Assembly (NCBI GenBank): GCA_027943335.1
Contig: BSBK01000520.1
Span: 981,001 to 1,045,000 of the forward strand
DNA from: Chamaecyparis obtusa
Lineage: Eukaryota > Streptophyta > Pinopsida > Cupressales > Cupressaceae
Length of the DNA stretch: 64,000 nt
Direction: 5' to 3'
In this document: piece by piece, positions 1 through 11,460 of the stretch
How the letters are laid out: the number at the start of each line of letters is the position of its first letter
How positions within the stretch are numbered: position 1 is the stretch's first letter
Notes under the pieces: generated by a model
What the model was told of the DNA's origin: nothing
Database searches by the model: none
What the model saw: only the letters and a program-made list of their open reading frames with translations
Program-made: the position numbers and the translations under genes

Positions 1-1997
1 GAAAAAAATAGTAAATCATATAAAAAAAAAAAAATATTTAACATTAGATGAGAGAGTCCTCTTCAAGAAAATGTAATTCTTTTTGGAATGGTGTTGATTT
101 GATAGGGGAAATTTGACAGGAGATAAATACTATTGATTTCAAATAAGTTTGACTTTGAGTAGTTATATTAGAGAAAAGGTACATCGAAAGCCAATCTTTC
201 TTCTTTTTTAAACTAGCTATACATGTGTCATATATAACATATTTTGAAATCAGAGGAAAAAAAAAGGATTATTTGTATATACTTGTTTGGTAGGAACTAT
301 GCCCCAGATTTTCAGCATTTTTTAGCAACTAAAAAATGGACCTCAAAAATTTAAAAATTATGTCAATTCTTGTTCAATTTTTTAAAAAAATTATAGGCAT
401 AAACTTTATCCAATTTTACACATTTCATCAACTTACATCATCTTCAAATTCTAAACACAAATGCCACATTTATGTCATTAAAGTTGAAAAATTTGTTTGT
501 TGTTGACCTCTTCCTTTATAAACGTGTGAGAAAACTCCTGTATAGGTTGAAAGTGGTGCAAGTACAAAGATAGTGGTAGAAAAGTTAGGAAGAGCATTTT
601 AGTTAATAGCAATTGCATTTGACTTGACTGGTACAAGGTGAGCTTGACTTGCCACTAACCTTCATCTCACTCCAAACCCTTAGATGTGCCCCATACATGC
701 TATTCTACACTCTTGTCTTGATCATAGGTTAGTTATAATACATATTTTTAGACCTATTTGTAGATTCAAATTTGCTATTTAGATCTATTGGCATGTGTAA
801 TTACCTAGTTTCTCTGCATACTTGTATTTCTCATTGCTAGTTTATATAGCCATCCTTTCAACATCAATAGAAAAGGAATTTATGCATCCTCTTAGCGCTT
901 GAGCCTCCTCAAGCGTAGTGGATCAAACTTCCTTCCAATTTGTGTTTGAAAATAGGTGTGATCATCCATCCTAGTTGTTGTCCCTCGCATTATCCTATTT
1001 TCTTTCATCATAGATTCATAACTAGTGCTCTCTTATTGGATATTATTTTTTATCATTTTGATAAATTTCTAAAGGAACATATACTAGGGCATTATTGAAG
1101 GTTGATTAGTACCTATTTTTAACACCCTCATTTTAATAGGAATAGGTATCTTTGAACCAATTTTCATGTTCATAATATTGATATATAAAGCATAAAAAAT
1201 AAGTGCCCCTTATGACCTCATTCCATCACTTACTTTAAATTATGACCTTAAATATTAGAAATATTACAGAACTCCTTCCATACCCATCTTTCTTGATTCT
1301 TTTGTTTGTTGCATTGCTTGCATTTTTTTCCCAAGAAGATAACCATGCACCCTTTTTTTTTTCTATTTATATTGTAGCATTTTCAATCTCTTAAACAAAT
1401 TTTAGTGGCCAATAAAATTATTCATAAACTAAATGAAAAATAAAATAAAAAGAATCTACTACATGTCTATAAAACATAGTACATAATTTAAGAGTATTTA
1501 AGAACAATGTTGCATCATTCAAAAATATTTTATTTTTCATTGTTTATTTGTTTGTAAATATTTAATAACATCACAATCATCATTCATGCACCACAAAAGC
1601 CACCACATTTCCCCCAAACCTATGTATTTCATCTCACAATTATGACTACAGATTTGATACTGGGTTCATAGTGTTACATCTACATTAGAAGATTTTGATT
1701 ACTACAGAAGAATAATTTGATTTTTACTTATTACCAAGCATAATAGAATACCATCTAATTTTAGCATTCAAGGCTTGTGACATCTTCCTTAATATCATTG
1801 CATGTTGAAAATGCCATATTTATAGATTGATTGAACCTAGGAGAACTTATGGTATGAGCTACATCAATTTTCATTGACCCATCATCATTCATTTTAGAAG
1901 GTCCTTTCACATGTTTGGCCATTTAAACATTATATTGATATCAAAGTTTTGCACCTCCTTGTGACAAAAGATTCTAGAAATACATCAACACTACTAA
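1..1997. other. AT-rich non-coding sequence, no gene seen
   Basis: I see no coding region, RNA gene or transposon terminus here. The longest open frames are short and show no familiar motif. Long A and T runs are common. Confidence 0.5.
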
Positions 1998-2002
1998 TAA
2001 AA

Positions 2003-2165
2003 AACTAATAAGGACAAAATCAAAGCTTTTTAATTATGTTCAGATTCACTATTGACAAACCCTTAACGCGGTAACATGGCCAAGACTCAAAATTAGAAGT
2101 GACATAATTTTATTTATTTTTGTTTGGGTGTCAATTTAACCAGTCATTTCATGTATGACATGAGC
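2003..2165 (+). repeat. Repeat shared with the 3' flank of the dioxygenase gene (copy 1)
   Basis: This segment resembles 8541-8693, downstream of the dioxygenase. Both contain GGACAAAATCAAAGCTTTTT, then ATGGCCAAGACTCA, then CAGTCATTTCATG, in the same order and orientation with similar spacing. Copies on either side of a gene suggest that the gene's 3' flank was once duplicated, perhaps as part of a tandem gene array. A dispersed repeat is the alternative. Confidence 0.7.
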
Positions 2166-5002
2166 TTGATTTTTTGTTGGAAAATCATTTTAAAACTATG
2201 TAATCACTATTTCAACGTTTGTCCGAACAATGCCTCCAAGCCGGGCCTGATCGGTTTTGTCATATGCGGAAATTTAATTAAGATGAAAGCTGATTGAAGT
2301 TCAAGGCAATAGCTCATCTTTATTTGCATCCAGATCATTCATTCACCATGCATTCGTCCCTGCAAAATGAAGTTGTCTCATGACCGGTTTTGCGACCTTC
2401 TTATTTTACGGATCTTTCAGTCGACTTATGTTGACTAGGAGGAATCGACATGACCAGGTAACGATGAAACATGGTAAATTTTTAGTCAAAGGAGATGGAA
2501 TTTGCAAATGTAGCAATTTTTAAATGATTAATTAATTTCGGAGGCATATTTAACATGTGATGAATTATTGATGATCATTTTCTTGCGAGTGTTTGAGTGG
2601 TTGCAGGTCGGTGGACAGAGGTGTGGTCGAGGAGAGAGGTCTAGCTCCCCACCTAGTGTTAGATTCGGATGTCGTAGAGCCCACACACACCACCATATGA
2701 TTACTTAATCATTTTGTTATGAGTGCTTTATGAATGAAAAATATATATATCTGCAAATATTTGTTTTATATCACCTAAATGGAAATGAGATTTGAAATAG
2801 GCTATGTTTATAATTGTTAGGATTTTTAAATTAATTAACTAACATTAAGTTAATTATGTGTACTTACATTTTATCCTTACTCCATTCAACTTACCGCAAG
2901 TAAATCAAGAAACGGTTTGGCCACTAAGGATATATGCCGAGACGTTTTTCATTGTGGATACCTTTTTCTGGACATGTATGAGAGGTGGTTGGAAAATTTT
3001 GAAACTGGTTTGTTTTGGGAAAAAAAATAGGAGGCAAACATTGGTGTGTGGAAAGGGGATATTCTAACGTTGTGGCAGACTGGAAGGCTTGGTGTTTTTC
3101 TTGAAAGGGGTTCTTGATAGGAGACAAATACATCATCATCATCATCTAGCTACAGTGTCAGCTTGTGGTTGCTAGGTAGGTTTTTTTTTTTTCTATTACT
3201 CTTTACATTCTGAAATCCTTTATTGAGAAAGAATGCATTGGTATTTATGAATATGGAAAACTGTAGTTATCTGACTATGGTGTTATTGTGGAATTAATCC
3301 TTGCATGTCTGATACAAATTTTGAATACATTGGTTATTCTAATTAATGACAAGTGCTGTGTGAACAAGATAACCTCTTAAGCATAAACTCTGAATTGGGA
3401 AATGAGAATACAATAGTTTTTCAAGATCATGTTGTGGAATGTTTACATTTCTTTCTTATTTCAGCAAATTCAAGAATTGAGTTGCTCCAATCTCTTTGTT
3501 TAACCGCAAATTACTTGAAATGTCTTCTTTCCTTGGGTTGGACGACAGTAGATAGCCACCGACCATTTCTCTATCCTTTTTGGTAACAAACCAGTGTAGA
3601 ACATGGCAAGCCGCACCTGTTATGATGCCAGAATTATGTTCCAAATACTAGGAAATTTTTTAGATTGGAGTTATTCAGCTGCACTTTTATTTGCAGACTG
3701 CATTTTGTTGTATGAACTCAATGAAGATGATGAGTTTCGCAAATTTGTATACCGTTGGGCTTATTTTTATTTTTGCCATTTTTAATGTACTACAAAGTGG
3801 GTTGGCTAAACTATGTTTTCTCAATTGTAAGGCTGGCACAGTCCTCTTGTGGTTTACTGTTTCACTATGCTTTTAAGTTTATTTTTCATTGTAACGGTTC
3901 TTCTATAGCTTGTTGTTAGAAGCTGCTTCTCTGTGTTTAGTGGCCTACGTTAGTGAATCCCTTTTATAGAGAGTGGTGCCTTTGTTTTTCTTTACTTATC
4001 TTCAGTGACCAAATCTAAATTTAATTTTTCTCATACCACATTGACAAGTGAAGACTCTTCCTTGTTGCTGACCTGACAGGCTTGTGGGTCTCTGTGCGGT
4101 GATGTAGAAGCAATTTGTTCATTAATTCACTTGCACTCTCTCATCGTTCCTTATGAATGTAATCCTCACAATAGAACCATACATAAAACCTGTTCTCTGC
4201 AAGTCTGTAATATATATTTAGAACTATTTTCATTTTCATGCATCTTTACATCAATCTGTTCTTTGGTAATGTTTGCATCACTGCCTCTAACTTTGATAGC
4301 TGTTCTTCATTGTTCCGTGCACTATGTGCTAATACATCGGCGTTCACCATTTGATGGACTACATTTTCCATGATATCTCACTCAATAAGTCATCATGTGA
4401 TTGATTCTTTCATAGTGCTCTACTATAATTTCTAATCTTACTGTTCCGTGTTTTTCTTGCTGTTGAATCCAACTTTTAAATTCATTGTTTCATTAGCCAG
4501 GGTAGTGAGCAGAATTTTCCTCGGTGTAGGTAGAGAACTCAGTCTTTTATGCTAATTTCACTATGTAGTTTAAAGAATGGGGTATTTTTGTTTTTACAAA
4601 GACAGAGCAACTGGGTGAAACCTTACAGCAGTGAAATCATTTTATAGTACTGAATGGATAATGACACACCTTGCTTTAATTGCTGTATTTATTGAATTAT
4701 GTTGCCGTGGTGCTGTTTATTTATTTGTTTTTACTGTTCATGTGGAAACGGGAATGTATCAACTAGGATGGAAGTTGTGCCGAATGTAGAGATCAAGGGA
4801 GGGTAAATGTATGTTTGCCTGCCAGTTCAAATCTGGAATAAAATTTACTTTGGCCAAAGTATAAACTGCATATGTTCTCATTGATTATGCATGGTTAAAA
4901 TTTACCCCTTGCTATATCCATTGTATAGAACCTACTATAGGCATATGTGATGTAGGTTAAGTTACACGGCTGCACTAAAACCATCCGAATTTGCCAGTAG
5001 CA
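2166..5002. other. Upstream intergenic region, no recognised gene
   Basis: No protein family is recognised on either strand. Two short patches with higher GC stand out, at about 2220-2260 and 2600-2690, but neither has a coding signature I can name. The small open frames at 2858-3067, 3353-3586, 3603-3785 and 4131-4373 look like chance frames: low-complexity, hydrophobic, no homologous motif. Confidence 0.45.
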
Positions 5003-5180
5003 AGAAGCTATGCCTCTCGTGCAGGGACGGGGCGTTCTTTGTGTTAGGAAGAACCCCGGGAAAGCTCATCACTTCCAGAGCTGACCACTCCACGGTTGGG
5101 CGGTAAAGCGCCTGGACCCCACCTCTGTTCTCAAGGTAGCGTAAGGGACTCAGTCCGAGGCTCAGGAGACAGAATCCGAT
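5003..5180. other. GC-rich island of unknown nature
   Basis: About 180 bases are clearly richer in G and C than the surrounding DNA. They include a small hairpin (GGCGTTCTT ... AAGAACCCC near 5030) and the stretch GGGCGGTAAAGCGCCTGG. I looked for tRNA A and B boxes, 5S rRNA and coding frames and found no convincing match. It could be an old SINE, a captured exon or an untranslated leader of the downstream gene, whose start lies 330 bases away. Confidence 0.4.
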
Positions 5181-5250
5181 GAGTTGATACTTCCAGTGCT
5201 TATTTTTCTTCTTCTCTCTCTACATTTCATGTTGTGCTTTATCTAGTGAT

Positions 5251-5395
5251 CGACAAGTTGGTCGACACTTCTGATTGTAATAACTTTGATGTATCAATGT
5301 AATTTGTAAGTTTTGATTTCTAAATTTGACAAGTTGGTCGGCATGTAACTGTATGTATTTTATATTGACTCATTGTACATTCAACAAGTTGGTCG
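5251..5395 (+). repeat. Three spaced copies of ACAAGTTGGTCG upstream of the dioxygenase start
   Basis: The 12-base word ACAAGTTGGTCG occurs at about 5253, 5329 and 5384. In the first copy CGAC-AAGTTG-GTCG is a small inverted repeat. It lies 115-260 bases before the ATG at 5511, where promoter or leader elements are expected. A cis-regulatory role is only inferred. Confidence 0.55.
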
Positions 5396-5510
5396 CTTGT
5401 ATGTTCCTCACTGATGTAACATGTGATAAATGTATTGAATTGTCGACCTTGTCTTTTCGACTTTTTTGACTTTTCGACTGGATATGCTTAAGCTTATGTG
5501 GCATACTTGT

Positions 5511-8082
5511 ATGAATTTTCAGTCTTTACAAGTTGATCTCCCTGTGATTGACATTTCACAGTTTCCAATGGAGTGTGAAGGAGTAGAGAAGCTTCACAAT
5601 CATTCAATGGTGGTCACTGTGAGAGAAGCCTGCAAAGAATAGGGATTCTTCCGTGTTGTCAATGCTGGAATTCCAACAGCTCTTCTCCAGAATATAGAGA
5701 ATGTAAGCTATGAACTATGTGCGATGCCTCAAGAGGTTAAAGACAGAGCCATCATACCCAACTCCACTGAGACCTACCTTACTTCGTCCTTGTTCGAGAG
5801 CTTCTGCCTCCTCAAATTGCCCCATTCAAATTCTGTTCAGGAATTGTCCTGCAAAATATGGCCAGAAAAGGGAAATCCAAAGTTCTGGTAAGTTCTATTC
5901 CACCCGTTTTTCTTTTTTCCCTGTTTTTTCTTTGTTTTTTTGGGTAAGAAGATAATATTGTGTTAAGAAAAAGTAAGGTCACATTCTTTTATAGGATAGT
6001 GGGTTTCATATAGGCAAAGCTATCTATAAAGCTGAAGAAAGAAAATTTCAAAGAGACTTTAGAAAATAACGTCAATTTCGTGTAACAAAACAGTTCATAA
6101 TCCAATAAAAAATCATGCTCCTCATATAAGGATGACAATATTGAGGGTGATCATGATGAAGCAATTGAAATAGCGCCATGGATTTAGTAAGGGTACAGAA
6201 GCCTCTTCTTGAAATAGCACCCTGGATTTTGTTGAGGTAAAGAAGCCCAGTCCATGACGTTTCAGATCATCATATTCCAGTTCTTAAAAAATTGAAGTCA
6301 AAAGTAGAAACCAGATGGACATAATATAACAGACACAAGGTTAAAGTTGATCATGATATAGTGATTGAAGTAAATGAAATGGAGTTTAAATTAGATACCA
6401 CATCTCTAATATAACAAATCCAAAGTTAAGGATGATCATGATGGAGTAATTGAAATAGCTCCATGGATTTAGTGTAAAGAAGTTCTGTGCATGAGATTCT
6501 ACTTTTCAAGACGATCAAAGATCTATTTTAAAAAACAATCAACCTCCACTTTCTACTCTCTTGAAATATGAACATAAAAAAGTTGGAGTCAAAATTAGAA
6601 ATCAGACAGGCATAATATAACAACTACGATATTGAAGCCATGATGGAGCAATTCAAATAGCAGTTAAGGGTAAAGAAGCTCAGTCTATGATGGCCACTGT
6701 AGTCTTCTCTCTTGAAATATGAATGAAAGAAATGGAGTCAAAATTAGAAATAAGACTCATAAAAAAACAATGACAAGGGTAAGGCTGATTGTTGATATCA
6801 AAGCAAATCAAATAGCTCCTTGGTTTCAGTCCAAGGTAAAGAAGTTTAGTTCATGTAGTTTTATTTATCAACGCTATCAAAATTCTATTTTGAGAGACCC
6901 TCAGCTGCCATATTCTACGCTCTTAAAATATGAACAAAAGCAATGAAGTCAAAATTAGAAACCAGACCCATAATGTAACAATAAAAAATTAAGACTAATC
7001 ATGATGAAACAATTGAAATATCAACCTAAATTAAGTCGAGGATAAAGAAAATCAGTCCATGCCATTCCACTTATAACACTTTCCCAAACAAATTAGAAAG
7101 ACAATTGACCATCATATTCCACTGTCTTGAAAACTAAGAAAAGAAAAGAAATTAAAATTAGAAACTATACCCATAAGTGACTCAAACAAGTACAAACCAA
7201 CTGCCAAAACAAATTATTATAAATTCCTTTACTCGAAACAATGGCTATTTAATCATAACCTAACTTTTTAACATTCTGATGATCAGATTCCATCAGTCTT
7301 AGAATGATATGAGCTGTAATGTTTACTATGGCAGCAAGGCGATTGGGACATACGCATTTGCCATGGCAGATCTACAACAGAAGATCAGTAAAATCATTCT
7401 TGCGAGCCTGGGATTGGACATCAAAACTTTCTATCATTCTGATTTTGAGGACTGCTTAGCTTACATGCGCATATTTCACTATTTCCCTGATGGCAAAACC
7501 ACAGAGGAGGAAGAGGCTCTTTTTGCACATACTGATATCATTTCCTTTACAATCCTTTACCAAGATAATAATGGGGGCCTCCAGATTCGATCCAAACATG
7601 GGGAGTGGTTGAATGTGAAGCCCATCCCTTCTTCCTTTCTTGTGAATGTCGGCGACTGCCTTAAGGTAGGAATTTCTAAACTAAAGTCTTATTTGTTATC
7701 ATTTAGCGGAAAGATCTAGTAGTTGAACATCTCAATTCTGCACTTCTCAAACTTATATAACAAAATTAGAATTCACTGGCAACTTAATGATAAACATTTG
7801 TTGCGAATTCAGGCATGGACCAATGGTAGATACTGCAGTGCAGAGCATCGGGTTATTTACAAAGGGTGGAAGAATCGTGTAAGCATACCCTGGTTTGTAC
7901 ACTTTCCATATGAAAAGGAAATATGGGCTCCAGAGCAGCTTGTGGATGATCATCACCCAAGATGTTATAGGCCTTTTACATACTCCCAATACAGGCATAG
8001 TTTTGTCAATCATATGCGCTCCGGAGAGAAAAATCCCACAATATTCATTGATAAATTTGCAGGTGTGTCCTTTGATAACTGA
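5511..8082 (+). pseudogene. 2-oxoglutarate/Fe(II)-dependent dioxygenase, three exons, one premature stop
   Basis: Plant soluble 2-oxoglutarate-dependent dioxygenase of the broad DOXC class, closest in feel to AOP-like enzymes. Family members oxidise small metabolites using Fe(II), O2 and 2-oxoglutarate; the substrate cannot be read here. Exons are 5511-5887, 7335-7665 and 7813-8082, all with GT..AG borders and phases that join (326 codons including the stop, normal for the family). Exon 1 carries the N-terminal LPVIDIS motif and WPEKGNP. Exon 2 has the iron-binding HTD (codons for AHTDIISFTILYQD). Exon 3 has the distal iron His in SAEHRV and the 2-oxoglutarate-binding RVS. The start gives MNFQSLQVDLPVIDIS. 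The defect is TAG at 5640-5642, in the conserved 'ACKE-W-GFF' position where TGG is expected. Every other key residue is intact, so inactivation is recent, or the stop is a sequencing error or allelic. Intron 1 (1447 bases) is full of diverged repeats. Confidence 0.88.
6080..7190 (+). repeat. Diverged tandem repeats filling intron 1 of the dioxygenase
   Basis: A block recurs about five times with a spacing of roughly 130-230 bases. It contains GATCATGATG..CAATTGAAATAGC, then AAAGAAG..AGTCCATG, then CTTGAAATATGAA, then GAGTCAAAATTAGAAACCAGAC. Copies are clearly visible around 6140, 6430, 6640, 6780 and 7000. The array lies entirely inside the intron. It is a decayed minisatellite. Confidence 0.7.
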
Positions 8083-8540
8083 GATTATCGTATGCATCAT
8101 TATTTGCATGGCTAAGATGCTGTAGACTTGACTACTCCATTAGTACAGAATTTGTACAAACTGTAACTGTAGTTTTATATTCACACCTTTTCATCTTATC
8201 GTATCAAATAGACTTTGGCTTCGTTGACATATTTGTTTTATTAAAGAAACTATCATATATTTCTCTACAATTTGTAAATTTATGAAGAAACCTTATGTAT
8301 TAATGCGCAACATCTAGCAATATTTAATAACTTATTTATAAAGTAGAAAAGAGATCCATACCTATTGAATTTTCTTCAGTCAATATCTACTCATAGAATG
8401 TTTCGTATAAATCAAACTCCTTTCTACATACTACCATTCCATAGGCACTATAGATCATATTCCAATATATAATTGTTAATTAATCTAGTGCATAATTGAA
8501 TAATCCTTAGCTATGTCATATTCCATAATTACTTCAATCC

Positions 8541-8693
8541 CACTAATTAAAAACGAATATGGACAAAATCAAAGCTTTTTAATTGTTTTCAAAGTCTTCA
8601 GGTGTTAGTATGGCCAAGACTCAATATCAGAAGCGACACAATTTTCATTTAATTTTTTTGTATCAATTTAAGCAGTCATTTCATGCATGACAA
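8541..8693 (+). repeat. Repeat shared with 2003-2165 (copy 2)
   Basis: This is the downstream partner of the repeat at 2003-2165, about 460 bases after the dioxygenase stop codon. Ordered matching blocks include GGACAAAATCAAAGCTTTTT and CAGTCATTTCATG. The rest of 8083-8850 is AT-rich 3' flank without further recognised features. Confidence 0.7.
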
Positions 8694-8982
8694 CAGCTCT
8701 AATTATTAGTGAACAGGTAACGTATCTATATCTTGGTTTGTACACTTTAATTGCGATAAGGAAAGAAAGTTTTCTATATTAAGATTAAATTCTCTTTTTA
8801 ATAATTTTAAATTATTTGTTATTTATATTTTTGATGAATAGTGCATTTTCTATTAATAAAATATTAAAGTTACATATTCATAAAAAAGGGGCCAGGGATA
8901 TAGAAATCACCCCATAGAGTTCACATGGCAAAGTCAGAAACAATTAACAATTATTCATTAAAAAAAAATAGGCATAAAGCCT

Positions 8983-10111
8983 TTAAGCAGCAAGAGCGGT
9001 GCCAGAAGGAGGAGGATCTTTATCATCAGAACCCCACACATCATTGGGGTTAATAGGAGGGTCGGGAAGTGACCATCCATCATCTTCAGCTTCTTTCTTC
9101 TCTTTCTCTTCTGCCCGGGGCGGAGAAATGGTCAGAGCCAGGCGGGAAAACTTGGAAGAAGTGGCAGGATGCCAGTCAGAGCCACGACGAGAACCAGGAA
9201 CATCATGAGGGGCAGACTGAGCCAGATTTGGAGACCACCCACAAGTACGGCAAGGTGGAGAGGCCGAGTGACGCCGCCAACCATCATTGCCACCTCTAGG
9301 AGAGTGGTGACGAGGAGCCTGAGATCGTGAGGTACATGAGCGGCACGCCAAGGAGCTGCGCCCACGGTGGCAGCCTCTGGGAGGAGTACCTTCAGCAGAA
9401 ATGGCATTAGGGGGAACCCTGACAACAGTGCAGGGAGCATTGCCCCCATGATTAAGCAGCTCCTGTAGGTGAGCCACTTCTAGAGCCACTTTATTAGCTT
9501 GAACTTGAATCTACATCATAACATTATTACATATGCAAGCCTTGTCATACAGAGCAACATTCATATCAAGAAAGCTGTGAGAAAAAATAATAGCATTCTT
9601 ATCTTTTTACAAAGTGAACAAAATCTCCATCCTCAAAGTATGCCAAATTTGGGTAAACTTGGAAAGAAGTCTAGGAGAATCTCCTAAGACAATCATGTGC
9701 CAAGAGAAAGGCTCAGGCCTAAAAGGTTTGAAGAAATCATGAATCCACTGCCAATACTGTTGAGCTCTCCTACAGAACTAGAAGATGTGCAAGAATGTCT
9801 TAGGGTGACCACAGAAAGAGAATCGAAGGTCATGAACACCCAGATGTTTGAGCCTAGGTCCCACTGGGAGCCCTTGAAAAAGTAAACACCAAGCAAAAAG
9901 AGCCATCTTGGGCTCCGTAATGGCAGCCCAGACGGTCTGAAAGCGAGAGCTCTAGTGAGAAGTGGAAGAATGAAGATGCCATCTCTGATTAAGAGTGTCC
10001 ACCATCAGAAGATGAGGAGACAACCACCTATAACCTAGCCTTGGCTTGTAATTGCTGAAAGGCGTAGCAAGATACCATTTCCAATCCTTCCACCATGGCC
10101 TAACAGCCTGA
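8983..10111 (-). pseudogene. LINE ORF2, C-terminal part (zf-RVT and tail)
   Basis: On the minus strand this reads as the C-terminal zinc-binding reverse-transcriptase region: AVRPWWKDWKWYLATPFSNY, then the zf-RVT core PKMALFAWCLLFQGLPVGPR, then LRFSFCGHP, with scattered stops. It runs into the Pro/Ser/Arg-rich tail open at 9489-8983, which ends in TALAA and a stop. This tail is the only long open frame in the piece; by position it is the end of ORF2, not a separate gene. GC content is higher than in the flanks. The 3' untranslated part continues to about 8850. Confidence 0.82.
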
Positions 10112-10300
10112 CACTAGTACATTTTACCTAATTTTTCTACCAAAATTTTCGACCATGAAATAAAAAAGTTTTGGTTGGTCGGATTATAGAAGGAAAACTT
10201 TTAATTTTTTTTTAAGTTATGCTCATGTTAGTCGAGATTTTGACCAATATCATGTGAGTCAAAATTTCGACGAACTCAAGCATAAGTTAAAAAAAAAAAG
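10112..10300 (+). repeat. Left terminal and subterminal repeats of CACTA-A
   Basis: After the CACTAGTACATTTT terminus come repeated TTGGTCG / TCGACCAA / TTTTGACCAAT words in both orientations, the subterminal repeat pattern that binds accessory transposase in CACTA elements. The segment aligns closely with the left end of CACTA-B at 46695-46880. Confidence 0.8.
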
Positions 10301-10869
10301 GTTTCATTTCTCATTCATTATTACCACGATGAATTTTTTCAAGGGAATTGTAGCGCGCAAAATGCGAATTCAAAGATCTCTGAGACTCTTTTTTACAAAT
10401 CTGGGCTCATTGCTTCATCTGGTTGAACGTCATTAGCTTCATCCTAGGGTTTGTTTGGAAACGCAAATTAGAAGATCTCTAATTAGAAGATCTCCAAGAC
10501 TCTTTTTTACAAATCTGGGCTCGTTGCTAGGTATACGAAATGATTTTCCCTAGGCTCTATTCTTCTAAAGGAGAACACAAGAAAATATATCACATTTTTA
10601 TGTCGTTTACCTATTCTTTTCATGGCTCGATGAGGGTTCCATTATATAACGTTATGGTCAAGGGTTTCTCTGCAATATTTACACATTTCTCAACTTGAAG
10701 GCTTTCTATGTTCTCTATTTTGTATTATTCTTCTTTAAGGTTTTGTATTATGCCAGTTTGTTGACATATTTAAATAGTAACAACTTGACTGAGCATTGAA
10801 AATAAGGAGAAGCTATGAATGCTCTTTGAGATTTTCACTCCTCCATGTTACAATGATGTTTATTTATTT
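10301..10869 (+). other. CACTA-A interior without recognised gene
   Basis: AT-rich sequence between the subterminal repeats and the BURP fragment. A duplicated phrase (AGATCTCTGAGACTCTTTTT near 10373 and AGATCTCCAAGACTCTTTTT near 10488) is the only structure seen. The short frame at 10254-10436 has no recognisable domain. Confidence 0.45.
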
Positions 10870-11134
10870 GGTTATAGTAAAGGGAACAAAACTCTTGGCT
10901 CCCTCCTCCATCAAGCATGTGGCTTGTCACTCTATGTTATTTCCTTTTAAAGTTTATTACTGTCACTATGTGAAGACTACAAATATGTATTTGGTAACAT
11001 TGAAGGATGAGAAAAATGGATTTAAGTAGAGTGTGGTTGCTGAATGCCATATGGATACTAAACCTTATCTCCCTGAAAGCTTGGCGCTACTTGGCCTCAA
11101 TCTAAAACCAGGAGAGGGTGAATTTTGTCACTAG
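10870..11134 (+). pseudogene. Captured BURP-domain fragment in CACTA-A
   Basis: This is the C-terminal half of a BURP domain, a plant-specific cell-wall/secreted protein module. The diagnostic Cys-His series is complete: CH, ten residues (SMLFPFKVYY), CH, 26 residues, CH, 25 residues, CH. A stop (TAG at about 11027-11029) lies between the second and third pairs, at a codon that is AAA (Lys) in the CACTA-B copy. The frame ends just after the last CH. No N-terminal BURP protein part or signal peptide is present, so it is a gene fragment picked up by the transposon. An intron-like acceptor precedes it, which suggests capture from genomic DNA. Confidence 0.8.
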
Positions 11135-11221
11135 GTATCTAGCGATACACTTCTTTTTATCAAGAAGGTATGAATATCAAGTGATAATACTATCCAATTT
11201 GAATAAAGTAGCTTAGGAAAT

Positions 11222-11460
11222 CCTTGATATAAGATCACAAGAGCAAGGAAGAATTAGCTTCAACTTATGTGTCTATAATGTCTATTATTCTCAAATAGGA
11301 GCTTTGAAATCCTGTGTATAAGATCACAAGAGAAAGGATGAGATTGGCTTCTGATTATTTCAAGAATATCTATTGTTTTCAAATAGGAGCTTGCAAATCC
11401 TTCTTATAATCGAAGGATGAGATTGGCTTCAACCTATGTTAGTAATATCTATTATTTGCT
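11222..11460 (+). repeat. About 88-bp tandem repeat, three copies
   Basis: Three successive units share ATAAGATCACAAGAG..AAGGA, then TTGGCTTCAACTTAT, then TCAAATAGGAGCTTTGAAATCC. The same array occurs in CACTA-B at about 48475-48710, so it predates the separation of the two copies. Confidence 0.7.

Noticed and set aside
2858..4373. Small open frames upstream of the dioxygenase as genes or first exons
   Set aside because: No conserved words, no matching splice phase to the ATG exon at 5511, low complexity.
5003..5180. tRNA, 5S rRNA or Cassandra-like element
   Set aside because: No A/B box pair, cloverleaf or 5S sequence could be matched.
8983..9489. 168-residue Arg/Pro/Ser-rich minus-strand frame as an independent host gene
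   Set aside because: It is the C-terminal tail of LINE ORF2: same strand, directly after the zf-RVT region, and followed by the LINE 3' untranslated part.
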